Assembly: GCF_018873765.1 (NCBI RefSeq)
Contig: NC_057916.1
Span: 12,319,501-12,383,500 of the forward strand
DNA from: Telopea speciosissima
Taxonomy: Eukaryota; Streptophyta; Magnoliopsida; Proteales; Proteaceae
Direction: 5' to 3'
DNA length: 64,000 nucleotides
Every line of letters begins with the position of its first letter. Within the stretch, counting starts at the first letter, position 1. The notes beneath the pieces are model-generated. The model saw nothing but the letters and a program-made list of their open reading frames with translations. It was not told where the DNA came from and made no database searches. A program made the position numbers and the translations under genes. Of the stretch, positions 25,801 through 35,310 are shown one piece after another.

Positions 25801-28800
25801 TTGTTATCATCAAAACAATGGTATCATCTTTGATAGATGATGGAGTTTATGTATGAGGACTTTTCCTCAACAGGGTTAGATCTCTTGGGACTCTGTCATA
25901 GGCTTTTTCCAGGTCGATAAAGACAATATGGAAATCCTTCTTGCTATCTCTATATCTTTTCATAAGCCTCCTCAATAAGTAGATAGCTTCTGTCGTGGAT
26001 CTACCTGGCATAAAGCCAAATTGGTTCATCAAGATATGAGTCTCTCTTCTCAAACGTGCTTCAATAACCTTCTCCCACAATTTCATAGTGTGACTCATTA
26101 GCTTTATGCTTCTATAGTTGTTGCAGCTTTGGATATCACCTTTATTAATATCAAAATTCGTGTTTAATATTTGCCCCTTTACAATCTTATATAAAAGACT
26201 CAAAAATAGACTCCTACACTAAAAAGGAAAGGCCTAACCCAATCCTTAACCTATTAGACTTAAACTGACTAGGAAACTGAAATAGACTCAAAATAGAGTC
26301 CTAATTTAACCCCACTAAACACTTAAAAGAAAACTACTAAAATCACTTATATTGAAACATTGGTTGAACCAGTTCAATTTATGAACTAAAACACCAAAAT
26401 AAAATTAAGTATGGAACTAAAACAACTAATCCTGTATGCAACCTAATTACCCATATTTTAGGCCATAGAAGTGGCCTATTACATAGAAAAACCATGGGAT
26501 CAAAGGCCCAATTTGTATATAACCCAATCCTAGACTTATTCCCATTAAAATAAGCCTATTTTGGTGATGAATCTGTGTCACTTGGTTTCTATGCTGACAA
26601 CCAGAAAGTGATAGCCTACTTCAGGTTATAATTTGAGCTAGGGTGGCAATTTTTTTTGGGAAGTTTCAAACTGGTCATTGGCATAGAGATGGATCTCCAT
26701 TTTGGGGTTGCGAGATCAAGGGGGTATCAGATTTGAGGAACTTAGCAGTCCCTTATTCAGGAGATCCTAGCACGCACACACTTACACACAGACACATGCC
26801 CACGCCATGTTCAAGAACAAAAGGTGGAGATTCCTATATAGACCTCTGTTTTTGAACTGCCAGATTGAAGGGTTTGTTGGGTATCAAATTTGGAGAAGTT
26901 GGCAGTCTTATATTTAGGGATCAAAATATGAATCTGTGTTCCTACTGTTCACATATCGAGGGGTTCAATGGTAAACGGTTGCGCTGCCAGCCATAAAAGA
27001 CGCAGGTTTGAGTCTGAGGGTGGCACTTAGTGGAAATAATGCTGAAGGTGATGACCAACTCTAGTTCCACCCCCCTAATGAGACCCTGCGAAAGTGGGAC
27101 TTGCGCCCGCTTACAGCCCCCTTTTTTTATCTGGTTGAAGTAGGGAAGTTATTATGGAATTTAACGTGGCATGGGATCAGGTGGTGCAGCTGAGGTTGAA
27201 AAGTTTTGTAGATACAATATTACTGATTAAGAGACAAGATCAAGCAGAGACCACATCTATTCTTGAATTTTGAGGGCAAGAATAGAATATGACAAGTGGA
27301 ACAGCAGGATATTGTGAGGTTAGAGATATGTTTGTTAATTGGGCTAGAGCCATCTGAGTAGTATAGCCTATATTAATGGATTTGCCAAGGCTGAACTGCA
27401 ATGAAAGGTGGTCGATGATAGAGTAGGGTTGACTAGAGTTTAAGAAATATAATAGAACAGAGAACAAGAAGAAAAAGTGCTGTTATGGGAATGTGAATGG
27501 TCCAGGAACAGTAACTGAGATTGTTAACTAGAAAAAACAAAGCACATGAAGAGGATAAAGAAAAAGAAACGATAGACTAGCAGAGGAGTATATGATAAAG
27601 AATTGATGAAGAAATAGAATTGAAGTAATGAAGAAAGATAGAATGATTCGACAGAAGAGAAGGGAAGACCACTAATCATGTACGGGTACAGCCCTCTTTA
27701 TGAAAGACAAAATTGACTCACTTTAGGGCTCCTAAATCAAGTAGACAATTGCCCCTTTTTGTTACCTATAATATGAAAATCAACTCCTAATGTGAATCTA
27801 GTTACAATATAACAACTTCCATGAGTGCTTAATCTCTTTCCTGATCAAATAAAACTACTACTAACTAGAGATAAACTTGAAATAGAAATCCTAGTCTTAT
27901 TAGACTTGCTAATAGAGAGTCCCGTCACAGATCCTATCAGTAGAGTGGTCATAATTTTCCCAATATAACTTGGAAGTACAATATGTTAGTCTCATTGAAT
28001 GGGTAAGTAGATGACCTTGCAAATGGAACCAACATCACTGTAAAGTGAAAACAATGAAGTTTTGACACCCAAAATTGAGTCCAAAGAACCAGAATGATGG
28101 AAATATCTGATTTCCTGTAATAGAATGTTCCCAAACGTTAAAACTGATCCAATGATTCGAAACAATAGGAATTAAACTCATGGCCAAGTAGCTAACTTAC
28201 CATGATAAAGAAAGGTAACACTAACACTCTCCTATTTACAATCTAGCTACAATAAAGAAAGGCAACACTAGCACTAGCACTAGCACTAACAGAATTAAAC
28301 TCACACTCAACTTACCACAATAGGGACACTCCCTGTATTGTGATCAACACCCAACACAACTAAAACAGAATTACATTCTTGCATCACATCTCAGTCCCTA
28401 ATTTTAGAATTATTAAATGCCCTTCTTGAGCAAATTTTTCGTTCAATGAGATGTCTCTGCTATCTTGCAAAATGGGAGTTGTGTACCCCAGGATATGTTT
28501 CGGTAGTAGATCCTTTTTTATCTGAATTGAAGGGCTGTGATGGATTTGAGTCGGATTATCCTCCGTTAAAACAGAACACCTGATCTGATTTGATCTTTTC
28601 TACCAAAACCTGATTCGAGTACAATAAGAGTATCGGATATTTGATCGTCCAATTCGATTAGTTAAGCTCGAGATTTTGCTTTCTCTGATTCCTCATGTGA
28701 TTGACCTTGCCAGGTGATCTCTTAAGTTTGGCGGGCTTGCCATGGCCATCATGCTATTCTGGAAGTTGTCCAGAGACTCCACATCATTCGCAGTGTATAT

Positions 28801-31800
28801 CATCTTCTGAATCTATCCATCCCCCACCAAAACCAAAAACCCAGAAACCCTAAAATTTCTCAAGCTGGAGCCCCTATTGGGCTAAAATTAAGGTCAAGAA
28901 TTGTAGAAGCAACATAGAATAGCGATGGAGAGGATTGATTTGAGAAGGAATCGATGGTTTTGATAGGGATAGAACAATATCAATATATTAGGAGGCTTTG
29001 GTTTTCCTCAGTTTTGGTTTAGTTTTCCTTCTTTTCCCTGAAAATAGGAATGAAATGCCCTGGTATTCAGGTAGTATGGTGGATCTTTTCTTTATTCTAA
29101 AGCCTGCTGTTCATAGAGTTGAGACAAAAGCACTTCAAGTTGCATGTTTAATGGCAAGAAGTCTCAACCTCAAAGTTGTATATCTTTTTGACAAGGCATT
29201 GATGGTAAGAAAATCTCCCGCCCTTGGTGTTTCCAAACCTCACTGGCTTGTCAGCTGTCCCTCCGTATTTTCTAAAATCTCATTGGCAGTAAGTATATCC
29301 AGATTCGATCTGTTTACATACTCGATCATTCCTCAAAGAATCTGTTTGGGTTGGACACTTAATGGTAAGTCCTTATTGAACTGAATTTGGACTAATCTGA
29401 ATCAATATCTGGTCCATCAACAGCTCTGCTGTACTGTGTTGTTACTTTGGCATGATGCTGTTAAGGCCAATGAACTTTGACGGTTGTGCTAGCTCAACAC
29501 CCTAAAACAAATGGATTTCCTTTCGTAATATCAGAATGTATTCTGGAAACTTTAAACTTCCAAGTTCTTGGAAGTCCATGAACTGTTGTCTTGGATGATG
29601 CCACTAATGCACTGATAAGACAGTTTATTATCTTGTTTTTATCTAGTTAATTTCTTGCCTTTCAACTATCAGATGCATTACTGTTTTGTTTTCTTTGGGC
29701 CTAACATTGGATCTTCTGTGGTTTCTGCGTACATATGCTTCATGTTGGAATTAAGTTTTCTGAACCCATTAAGTCTTCCTTCGAAATTCATTTTGGGGAA
29801 AAATATCCTGGCTCTTAATGTTAAACTTTACCTTTACAGGGTGCTGCTCTGGAACCACTTAATATGGCATCGAAGGTAGTGCCTGAGACTTCTGCACCCA
29901 GTCAATCTCCTCCTATCAAGGTATCTTCAATTTCCACCACCAATGAAAATAAGGGAGTTAGTGTTACCAGATCTCATGAGGTTCCTGGAAAATCCAGTAC
30001 AGATGGGACAACTTCAGCTGTTGGCAAGAGTGGAAGTCTGTCTCTTGATGCTTTAGCAAAAGCTAAGAGAGCTTTACAGATGCAAAAGGAGTTGTCAGAA
30101 AAGCTGAGAAAGATTCCATTGGTAAGTTCAGCAATAAATATTTTTCTAATATTTCAATTTCATAATAAAATTTTATTACTTTCCACCCTTCCAAAAAAAA
30201 AGAAATTTATTTTACCTTGTAATTTGGTTTTGTCTTTCTCTCTCTATCCCTTCTTATGGTTTTTGTGGAACTCTCTGCTCCGTTCTGTAATCCGAATAAC
30301 CATGTCTTCTTTTGTTTGTCTAGTTGAATAAAGGTGCAAGCTCAGATGGTAGCCTACAGCTTGGTGGATCAACAAACAAGAAGGAACCTAAAGCTCTCTT
30401 ATCAAGTGCAGCAAGGGACCCAGGATCTATCCCGCCTACTACTGATACAATAGCTTCCACTTCACAGGCAAAATCAAGCATAACAAATGCGTTCACTGCT
30501 GCTACGGCTTCTGTGAAGCCGCCCATCACTGGCGCGACTGCTGTTCCTGGGCTTACAACCATACCTAACATTGAAGCTGTAAAACGAGCACAAGAACTTG
30601 CTGCAAAGATGGGATTTCACCAGGATCCAGAATTTGCTCCTCTTATAAACATGTTCCCAGGGCACACTGCAACAGATGTTGCTGTCCAGCAGAAGCCATC
30701 CAAAGCCCCTGTTCTCCGTTTGGATGCACTTGGTAGAGAAATCGATGAACATGGAAATGTAATCAATATGCCTAAACTCACAAATCTCAGTACATTAAAG
30801 GTTTGTGCGTTCCTTTTCCTGCTTTTTCAGTTGCTTTCTCTTATTTATACTCGTGGTACTTCTATTCAAAATCCTGTTCTTTACTGTTCTTGCTAATTTC
30901 ATACTTATGTAAATTCTTCAGGTAAACATCAACAAACAGAAAAAAGAAGCTTTCCAAATTCTTAAACCTGAGCTGGATGTTGATCCAGAATCAAACCCTC
31001 ATTTTGACCCTGGAATGGGCATCAATAAAACCAAGCTGTTGAGGCCTAAGAGGATGAATTTCCAGTTTGTGGAGGAAGGCAAATGGTCGAAGGATGCAGA
31101 AATAATTAGATTCAAGGTATTGAATGTCCCAGTTTGCAAATTTGGCTTCTTGTCCTTGATCTTTCTTTAGGTCAAGAAACTCTGTGCCTGCCTTATTTGG
31201 TCTTATTATAATTGGTTTTTAGAGCCAATTTGGAGAAGCGCAAGCTAAAGAGTTGAAGACAAAACAAGCACAGCTGGCAAAGGCAAAGGCAGAGCCTGAT
31301 ATCAATCCAAATTTGATAGAGGTATCAGAGAGAGTTGTCAACAAGGAAAAACCAAAGGACCCAATCCCTGAAACTGAGTGGTGGTAAGTTGTTCTACCCA
31401 TTTAATGGCATGATATGTATTTGTTTCCTTTAAACAAGGTATTTCTTGCTATGTATTGGTCCATGTATTTTAGAACAACCAATATTGAAGACCATTGCAA
31501 AAAAATTTCATTCGACTGTGACATGTTACTTTCACTAGTCTAATCCTGTGCACTGAATTAACCAGGGACATACCACTTTTGCTTTCTGGAAACTATGGCA
31601 ACTTAAGTGAAGGCAGCATCAGCGAAGACAAACTTAAAATGGATAAGATTACAATTTATGTGGAACATCCTCTTCCTATTGAACCCCCAGCAGAACCTGC
31701 TCCACCACCCCCACAGCCCCTGAAGCTTACAAAGAAGGAGCAGAAGAAATTGCGCACGCAGAGGCGCTTAGCGAAGGAAAAAGATAGACAGGAGATGATA

Positions 31801-32436
31801 AGGCAAGGTCTGTTAGAACCTCCAAAGCCCAAAGTGAAGATGAGCAATCTCATGAAAGTCCTTGGTTCAGAAGCAACTCAAGATCCCACCAGGCTTGAAA
31901 TGGAGATACGAAGTGCAGCTGCAGAGCGTGAACAAGCCCATGTTGACAGGAACATTGCACGGAAGCTCACACCGTCAGAGCGCCGTGAGAAGAAAGAGCG
32001 GAAGCTCTTTGAGGATCCAAATACTCTGGAGACCCTTGTGTCAGTGTATCGGATCAACGACCTGTCACACCCACAGACCCGCTTTAAGGTTGATGTCAAT
32101 GCCCAAGAGAACCGTCTGACAGGCTGTGCTGTCATATCAGATGGCATTAGTGTGGTGGCCGTGGAAGGTGGCAGTAAGCCCATCAAGAGATATGGGAAGT
32201 TGATGCTCAGGCGTATTAATTGGGCTGCGTCTGTGGGGAATGAAGAAGATGATGATGAAAACGAAGACAAACCTGACAACAAGTGTGTGTTAGTGTGGCA
32301 GGGCAGTGCTGCTAAACCATGCTTCAACAGGTTTCTTGTTCACCAGTGCAGGACTGAAGCTGCCGCAAGGAAAGTGTTCTCTGATGCTGGGGTTGGTCAC
32401 TATTGGGATCTGGCCATTAACCATACGGACGAGTAA
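13825..32436 (+). CDS. PRP3: U4/U6 snRNP splicing factor PRP3 (RDM16-type)
   Basis: Component of the U4/U6.U5 tri-snRNP in the nucleus; it binds U4/U6 snRNA and is needed for spliceosome activation. Coding exons: 13825-14874, 29840-30121, 30324-30800, 30922-31116, 31223-31383, 31566-32436, all GT-AG and joined in frame, giving 1011 residues. Residues 1-350 are charged (RD/RE/SR-rich) and include a 50-residue tandem repeat (about 88-187). The PRP3 domain lies at about 600-850 (reads NFQFVEEGKW and ETEWWD), with a proline run near 755. The C-terminal ferredoxin-like DUF1115 domain (about 880-1005) reads LTGCAVISDG and MLRRINW. The start is the ATG at 13825; the frame is open a few codons upstream but with no ATG. 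The protein is longer than the roughly 790 residues I recall for Arabidopsis. The first coding intron is 15 kb and full of transposons. Family assignment is firm; the exon 2-exon 3 join across the long intron is predicted from phase and splice sites. Confidence 0.93.
15515..15560 (+). repeat. Possible 3' tail of an RTE-type LINE
   Basis: The stretch 'AAGTTGGGATAAGGCTGAG' followed by TTTGTTGTTGT resembles the 3' end of plant RTE LINEs, which finish with a 'TTGGGATAAGG' word and TTG repeats. A second such tail is at 32605-32700. No coding part adjoins it here. Confidence 0.4.
16423..16653. mobile_element. hAT-type MITE, 231 bp, perfect 8-bp target duplication
   Basis: Flanked on both sides by GTAGAAAG (16415-16422 and 16654-16661). 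Ends CATAGTATTTAATCT and AGATTTTAAACTATG form imperfect 15-bp inverted repeats. An 8-bp duplication with short inverted ends is the hallmark of hAT elements. The body is rich in 'GAAATTTC/CGAAATATT' words and has no coding frame. It is inserted in the LTR-like block, so it is younger than that block. Confidence 0.8.
16934..17073. repeat. 70-bp direct tandem repeat, two copies
   Basis: A 70-bp unit beginning GAGAGACCAAAATA and ending in 'GAGAGACTACCCTCTC' is repeated at once with only a few changes (16934-17003, 17004-17073). Lies in the LTR-like block. Confidence 0.8.
17241..18159. other. Intron sequence, no gene seen
   Basis: Non-coding intron sequence between the LTR-like block and the LINE remnant. 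Short open frames show no family features. Several 'TAGGGTTTTGGGTTTTTG'-like words occur at 17570-17720, without array structure. Confidence 0.35.
18160..19063 (-). pseudogene. RTE-type LINE reverse transcriptase, C-terminal half
   Basis: On the minus strand one reads VLVKRG, then the catalytic FADD box (DVPWCMLFADDIVLVD, about 18825-18870), then the RTE thumb and C-terminal region (YGAECW, DLGVDPISDKLRESRL, GHIQRRPRDAP, VRKD), ending abruptly near 18160. The longest open piece is 18077-18721; a frameshift and stop codons break the 18722-19063 part. This is the continuation of the fragment at 25873-26212, separated by the LTR element. The 3' tail is missing. RTE elements encode endonuclease and reverse transcriptase for target-primed insertion; this copy is dead. 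Confidence 0.88.
19643..19650 (-). promoter_or_regulatory. TATA box of the 3' LTR
   Basis: CTATAAAA on the minus strand, in the same position relative to the palindrome array as in the other two LTRs (minus at about 25158-25167; plus TATAAATA at 24087-24094). Position in three LTRs supports a promoter role. Confidence 0.5.
19700..19931. repeat. Array of 17-18 bp palindromes (GATCCGGTATACCGGATC type), LTR copy 1
   Basis: Variants of the palindrome sit at 19700-19716, 19720-19737, 19785-19802, 19823-19840, 19844-19860, 19896-19910 and 19915-19931. Each reads GATCCGG-TATACC or TATGCC-GGATC with one to four changes. The array lies 50-290 bp upstream of the LTR TATA box on the minus strand, i.e. 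where U3 enhancers sit. Spacers differ from one another. Function unknown; a dimeric DNA-binding protein site is one reading. Confidence 0.85.
20381..20395 (-). promoter_or_regulatory. Polypurine tract (plus-strand primer site)
   Basis: On the minus strand AAAAAGGGGGAGAT directly precedes the LTR U3 end, as in LTR retroelements. The same tract occurs in + orientation at about 23353-23366 next to the inverted LTR. Confidence 0.75.
20610..21964 (-). pseudogene. Gag-like / 'putative plant transposon protein' gene, broken
   Basis: The minus-strand ATG at 21964 begins MSRRGKEAMVEG and runs through a basic, arginine/glycine-rich start, then YFYVNLYFSRSERDL, then GVHIELSIDDLAQHL, and ends about 450 codons later in a proline-rich tail (PPIPPFPGMPSQ...NAQNP, stop 20610-20612). 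This layout fits the plant family annotated as putative plant transposon protein (Transposase_32), often the first gene of non-autonomous LTR elements. That family call is from memory of its pattern. The frame is broken: one shift near 21380, a TGA near 21120 and a further stop near 20915. No zinc knuckle and no pol domains seen. The N-terminal 120 or so codons lie in the unique spacer, the rest in the left palindrome arm. Confidence 0.65.
21661..22085 (-). other. Unique spacer between the palindrome arms
   Basis: 425 bp present once, separating the two inverted arms. It holds the leader and first part of the gag-like gene (minus strand). No primer binding site is recognisable between here and an LTR, because the inverted half-element occupies the place where the 5' LTR should join. 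A short local palindrome (AGCGAGATTTGAAG) marks the junction at about 22080. Confidence 0.7.
23369..24589 (+). repeat. Inverted, diverged LTR
   Basis: Starts TTGAGGAAAAG right after the polypurine tract and ends near GTGAATTCACATTTG. TATA box TATAAATA at 24087-24094 with the palindrome array upstream (23810-24029). The region around the TATA box differs greatly from the two minus-strand LTRs, while the outer parts match well, so it belongs to a sister subfamily. Confidence 0.75.
23810..24029. repeat. Palindrome array, LTR copy 2
   Basis: GATCCGGTATACCGGATC at 23810-23827, followed by further variants (for example GTCCGGCATACCGGATC near 23868-23884 and a CGGCATACCGGATC form ending at 24028). 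It lies 60-280 bp upstream of the TATA box of the inverted LTR, the same place as in the other LTRs although the intervening sequence differs. Confidence 0.8.
24598..25870 (-). repeat. 5' LTR of the chimeric element
   Basis: Same orientation and almost same sequence as the LTR at 19064-20376. On the minus strand it starts TTGAGGAAAAG (25870) and ends near the palindromic GTGAATTCAC at 24598-24607. It abuts the inverted LTR tail to tail: two GTGAATTCAC words with 17 bp between them (24571-24607). TATA box on - near 25158-25167. Confidence 0.8.
25217..25429. repeat. Palindrome array, LTR copy 3
   Basis: First motif GATTCGGTATGCCGGATC at 25217-25234, last GATCCGGTATACCGGATC at 25412-25429, with variants between. 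One fewer motif than in the 3' LTR: the two motifs at 19700-19737 are collapsed to one here, as if lost by recombination between neighbours. Confidence 0.8.
25873..26212 (-). pseudogene. RTE-type LINE reverse transcriptase, N-terminal half
   Basis: Minus strand reads NKGDIQSCNNYRSIKLMSHT, then KLWEKVIEARLRRE, NQFGFMPGRSTTEAI, and VFIDLEKAYDRVPRDL, i.e. reverse-transcriptase motifs 1 to A with the catalytic D of FIDLEKAYD. It is open over this length but 5'-truncated near 26212 (no endonuclease), and cut at 25873 by the LTR element. It continues at 18160-19063. Confidence 0.9.
26213..29839. other. PRP3 intron, 3' part; mostly unrecognised
   Basis: One SINE-like unit at 26955-27130 and a short (CACTAG)n-like run at 28265-28290. 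The rest shows no recognisable gene or element. An open frame at about 29000-29380 has no family features and no splice-compatible link to PRP3. Confidence 0.4.
26955..27130 (+). mobile_element. tRNA-derived SINE-like element
   Basis: A region like a pol III A box (TCAATGGTAAACGGTTGCG) is followed about 30 bp later by a B-box-like GCAGGTTTGAGTCTGAGG, the layout of tRNA-derived SINEs. The unit ends in a T-rich tract (CCCCCTTTTTTT). The target duplication was not found. Confidence 0.45.
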
Positions 32437-32604
32437 GTATACATGGAGAAATGGATGATGGGGTTTTGGGAATCAGAAATTAGAACATGTTTTGGATAGT
32501 AAGTGCTTCTTATTAAAAGGGCGCCCCTCCTTAATGTTTCTCGGATCTGTATGGCATATTTGGACAGAACATATTGCATTGCTTAATTAAATTCATCATT
32601 CACC

Positions 32605-32700
32605 CCAATGTAGCCAATCCCATTTAGTTGGGATAAGGTTAAGTTGTTGTACTGTTTTCCTTTTAGTTGGGACTTGGGACAAGGTTAAGTTGTTGTGTTG
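32605..32700 (+). repeat. RTE LINE 3'-tail remnant
   Basis: 'AGCCAATCCCATTTAGTTGG' then GATAAGG-TTAAGTTGTTGT, followed by a second partial copy of the same tail (TTAGTTGGGACTTGGGACAAGG..GTTGTTGTG). This matches the usual end of plant RTE LINEs. It sits just downstream of PRP3 and may be part of its 3' UTR. Confidence 0.5.
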
Positions 32701-32739
32701 TTTGTGTTCATCCCAATGGCATGCTCTCAAAATAAGGGA

Positions 32740-32880
32740 AAAAAGAACCTGTCCGAAGTGTTGCCCCTGTGCCCCGGCCAATAGGAGAGTCCATGTGGAC
32801 ATTGATCAGGAGGGCATGGTCGTCATTTGATTGCCCGTGTTTGGGTGTAGTGGCCACACTCTCTCATTGAGAACGCTCAC
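32740..32880. repeat. Small MITE-like repeat (GGCCAAT..GAGAACG family)
   Basis: Shares 'GGCCAATAGGAG', a 'GGGCATGGTCGTCATTT' middle and 'TAGTGGCCACACTCTC..GAGAACG' end with the repeat at 51530-51705 and with partial copies near 41220-41275 and 48030-48100. Confidence 0.45.
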
Positions 32881-33380
32881 CTTTAAAATAAATGTTAGGG
32901 AAGAATCTCTTTGCAAGTTGCGTAGCTTTCGCCTATTTATATGCTTTTTGTTTTTATTAATTCTTTTAAAGAGAAAAAATAATGGAAAAATTTCTGTGAA
33001 GGGGCATGCAACTGTATGCTACCTAGCTTGTTTACAGTACCCTCTCCCCAAATGTTGATAGCGTTAGAATCTCATTCAGTTTGTTCAGGTCCTTAATGCT
33101 CTCATACATGCGTGAAGAGTTCTCTCGGCTTAATGCCTAAAGGTTTTGGATTGAACCTTTCAACATAACTTTTACTTGTCGTACAATGTCATAACCAAAA
33201 AGAAAACAAGGCTACGAAATCTACAAACCACTTCCCTCTCACATATGGGTTATAAATTTTATTTTTTGAAGCCAATGTGTATCATGGAGGGGATTCTATA
33301 GAGCTGCATAAGCTTTCCTATTCATGGTTATATTATTTTCTTATGCAATACATGAAATTTAGCATCTTGACTATAGGTTA

Positions 33381-33385
<5 letters not shown>

Positions 33386-33410
<25 letters not shown>
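33386..33410. repeat. Poly-T run, 25 bp
   Basis: Uninterrupted T tract; may be the reverse complement of an old poly-A tail. Confidence 0.95.
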
Positions 33411-33418
<8 letters not shown>

Positions 33419-35189
33419 ATGCAAAAGAACTTTATCAACATTGTCTTCAACATTTTATATTTTGGGGTGAATATCCTAACCATTTTAGCAGCTCTAGTGC
33501 TAGTGGCCAATGAAAACAAGGGCTTATCAGATTTTGATTATTGAATCCCTGGGCTCATCCCAATACCACCTTTACCATTATGACCAATCTGATCTAAATC
33601 CCTAAATGTATAGTCCATCCCCTCTCACAATTCTTAGTCTTTTTTTTTTTTTTTGATGAAACACAATTCTTAGTCTTCGTTTCTTGTAGATTATGCCATT
33701 TTACATGGTCAAATAGGGGTGAGAGTTAATGATAATATTCACCATTCTCGGGACCATTTCACATGATCAAATCAGTGAATCACCCATGCATGACAACTTA
33801 ATCCTTACAACCATATCTCATATCTTGATACCAACCCAACCTCAAGTGTATCATTTACCTTGTTCTTGATTCTGCCTCTTATGTAAGGAGGAAGATTACC
33901 ATTTCACCTCAGAAAAGGTATAAGAGGTAGAGAAAAGAACTCCTCAATGGGGTGGTTGTTTTAAAAATTTTCTCTCCTATTCTAACCATGTGGGTCTCGT
34001 GTGAATGATCTTGTTCTTTGTACCACCATTGGTATGGTATATAATTTCCTCCTCACATGTTGTTGGGAACCCTTGCCTAAAGTGGTAGTTTAGTAATCAA
34101 ATTTAGGGAAAAAAAACATAGGGTGTGTGAATTGATCAAAACAACCATAAAAGGCAGAAATCCCATCTGTGTTTATGCTTCTGCACATGCTTCTATTGGT
34201 CCTTGCACTAGCATAGCGGCCACACTGTTTTTCGGTGAACCCTCTCCCTCAAATTTATCCTACCCCAAATATTCCTTGATTTGATCAAGGGTAATGTAAT
34301 CACAACCATATCTTTAAATAATGGAAGGATTGTCAAGTTTTATGATTATGGTTTTTCACTTTTTTTTTTGTCCTTTCTTTCTGGTTGCCTTCAGACCATG
34401 ACTGAATGGTATTGCAATCCCATCATTCTCAATGGCTGACAAATTAAAAAGCAATGAAGCCAAGGAGACTTACATTATAAGTTACATAAGCTAATCATAT
34501 TATCAGTTTTTTTTTTCCTTCTTTTTTTAAGGGATATGTTTCTTGTGCTGCTTGTTTGAAACAATTTTTGGTTAGTATACCTATATTTAGCACGTGGCAT
34601 GTTAGACGAGACTGAAATTTTGTAGATAGATAGATATCCTTCTTACCGACATTTAAGTTTCAGGCAAATGAAGTTTGTCAAAACAAAGGACAACTGCCCA
34701 ACATAGTTGGTGAAGCTGTGGTGCACTAAGCCCATGCTCATCAGGAGGTCTCGCGTTTGAATTCCCCCACCCTATAGAGTAGGTGCAAATGACAAAACCA
34801 AGCATTGAAAATTTTCTTCCGCATTGCACAGATGGAATCCTCTCTTGGATTCCATTATGCAACATCCAACGTACAAGAACCTGAACCATTCTCCAATGCT
34901 GTAAATTCCACCGCTCTCTCTCTCTTTAAGACATAAAATGATCTTTCTATTCCTATGTACCAAACCATTTCGTTGCTCCTCATTGGTGTGCTTTCTATGC
35001 TGCTTGCTCAAGAGAGAGTTCTTTGAGCGAACGACATAGAGGAGTGTAACAATGAGGTGCAAATAAATGGTTTCATATATAGGACGACAATGAGGTTGAT
35101 TTCATGTAAGAAAAAAAGGGAGATAGAAAGTGCTAGATCATCCTCCCATAGCGGTTCAAAGAACCCTTTCCCATAAGGCAAAGGATTGC

Positions 35190-35310
35190 TGTCTGGTCAT
35201 GTAACGCCTACACCAATGTAGGGGCCAATGAGAACACATGCAAAGACATCAAGGTAGATGTGATTTTTGATTTCATGAAAGATAGGGTGGTACTTTCACA
35301 TACTCCTTTG
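35190..35310. repeat. Dispersed short repeat (GGCCAATGAGAG family), copy 3
   Basis: 'GGTCATGTAACGCCTACACC', 'GGGGCCAATGAGA', 'GATGTGATTTTTGATTTCAT' and 'CATACTCCTTTG' shared with copies near 4098, 9915 and 40405. Confidence 0.5.

Larger units (their letters stand above)
19064..25872 (-). mobile_element. Chimeric LTR element with large internal inverted repeat
   Basis: Reading on the minus strand: 5' LTR (25870-24598), an inverted half-element in + orientation (24589 down to 22086: LTR, polypurine tract, 3' internal part), a unique spacer with the start of a gag-like gene (22085-21661), the 3' internal part again (21660-20395), polypurine tract and 3' LTR (20376-19064). It splits an RTE reverse transcriptase between VPRDL and VLVKRG. 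The two direct LTRs are nearly identical apart from one missing motif, while the inverted LTR is clearly diverged, so the inverted half came from a related element, not from copying of itself. No reverse transcriptase, protease or integrase is present, so it is non-autonomous. A TGTT word abuts each outer end, but a clean 5-bp target duplication is not seen. Confidence 0.8.
14875..29839 (+). other. Giant PRP3 intron (about 15 kb) with nested elements
   Basis: The donor is a perfect GTAAGT at 14875 and the acceptor is TTTACAG ending at 29839; both flanking exons are in phase 0. The intron holds a possible RTE 3' tail (15515-15560), an LTR-like repeat with a hAT MITE inside it (16.35-17.2 kb), an RTE LINE split in two (18160-19063 and 25873-26212), the chimeric LTR element between those halves, and a SINE-like repeat (26955-27130). 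27.1-29.8 kb shows no recognisable gene; short open frames there lack family features. Confidence 0.75.

Noticed and set aside
30320-30752. Antisense open frames in PRP3 exon 4
   Set aside because: Mirror frames of a coding exon; no separate features.
34690-34800. SINE-like boxes (GGTCTCGCGTTTGAATTC)
   Set aside because: Only a weak B-box resemblance with no convincing A box, tail or target duplication.
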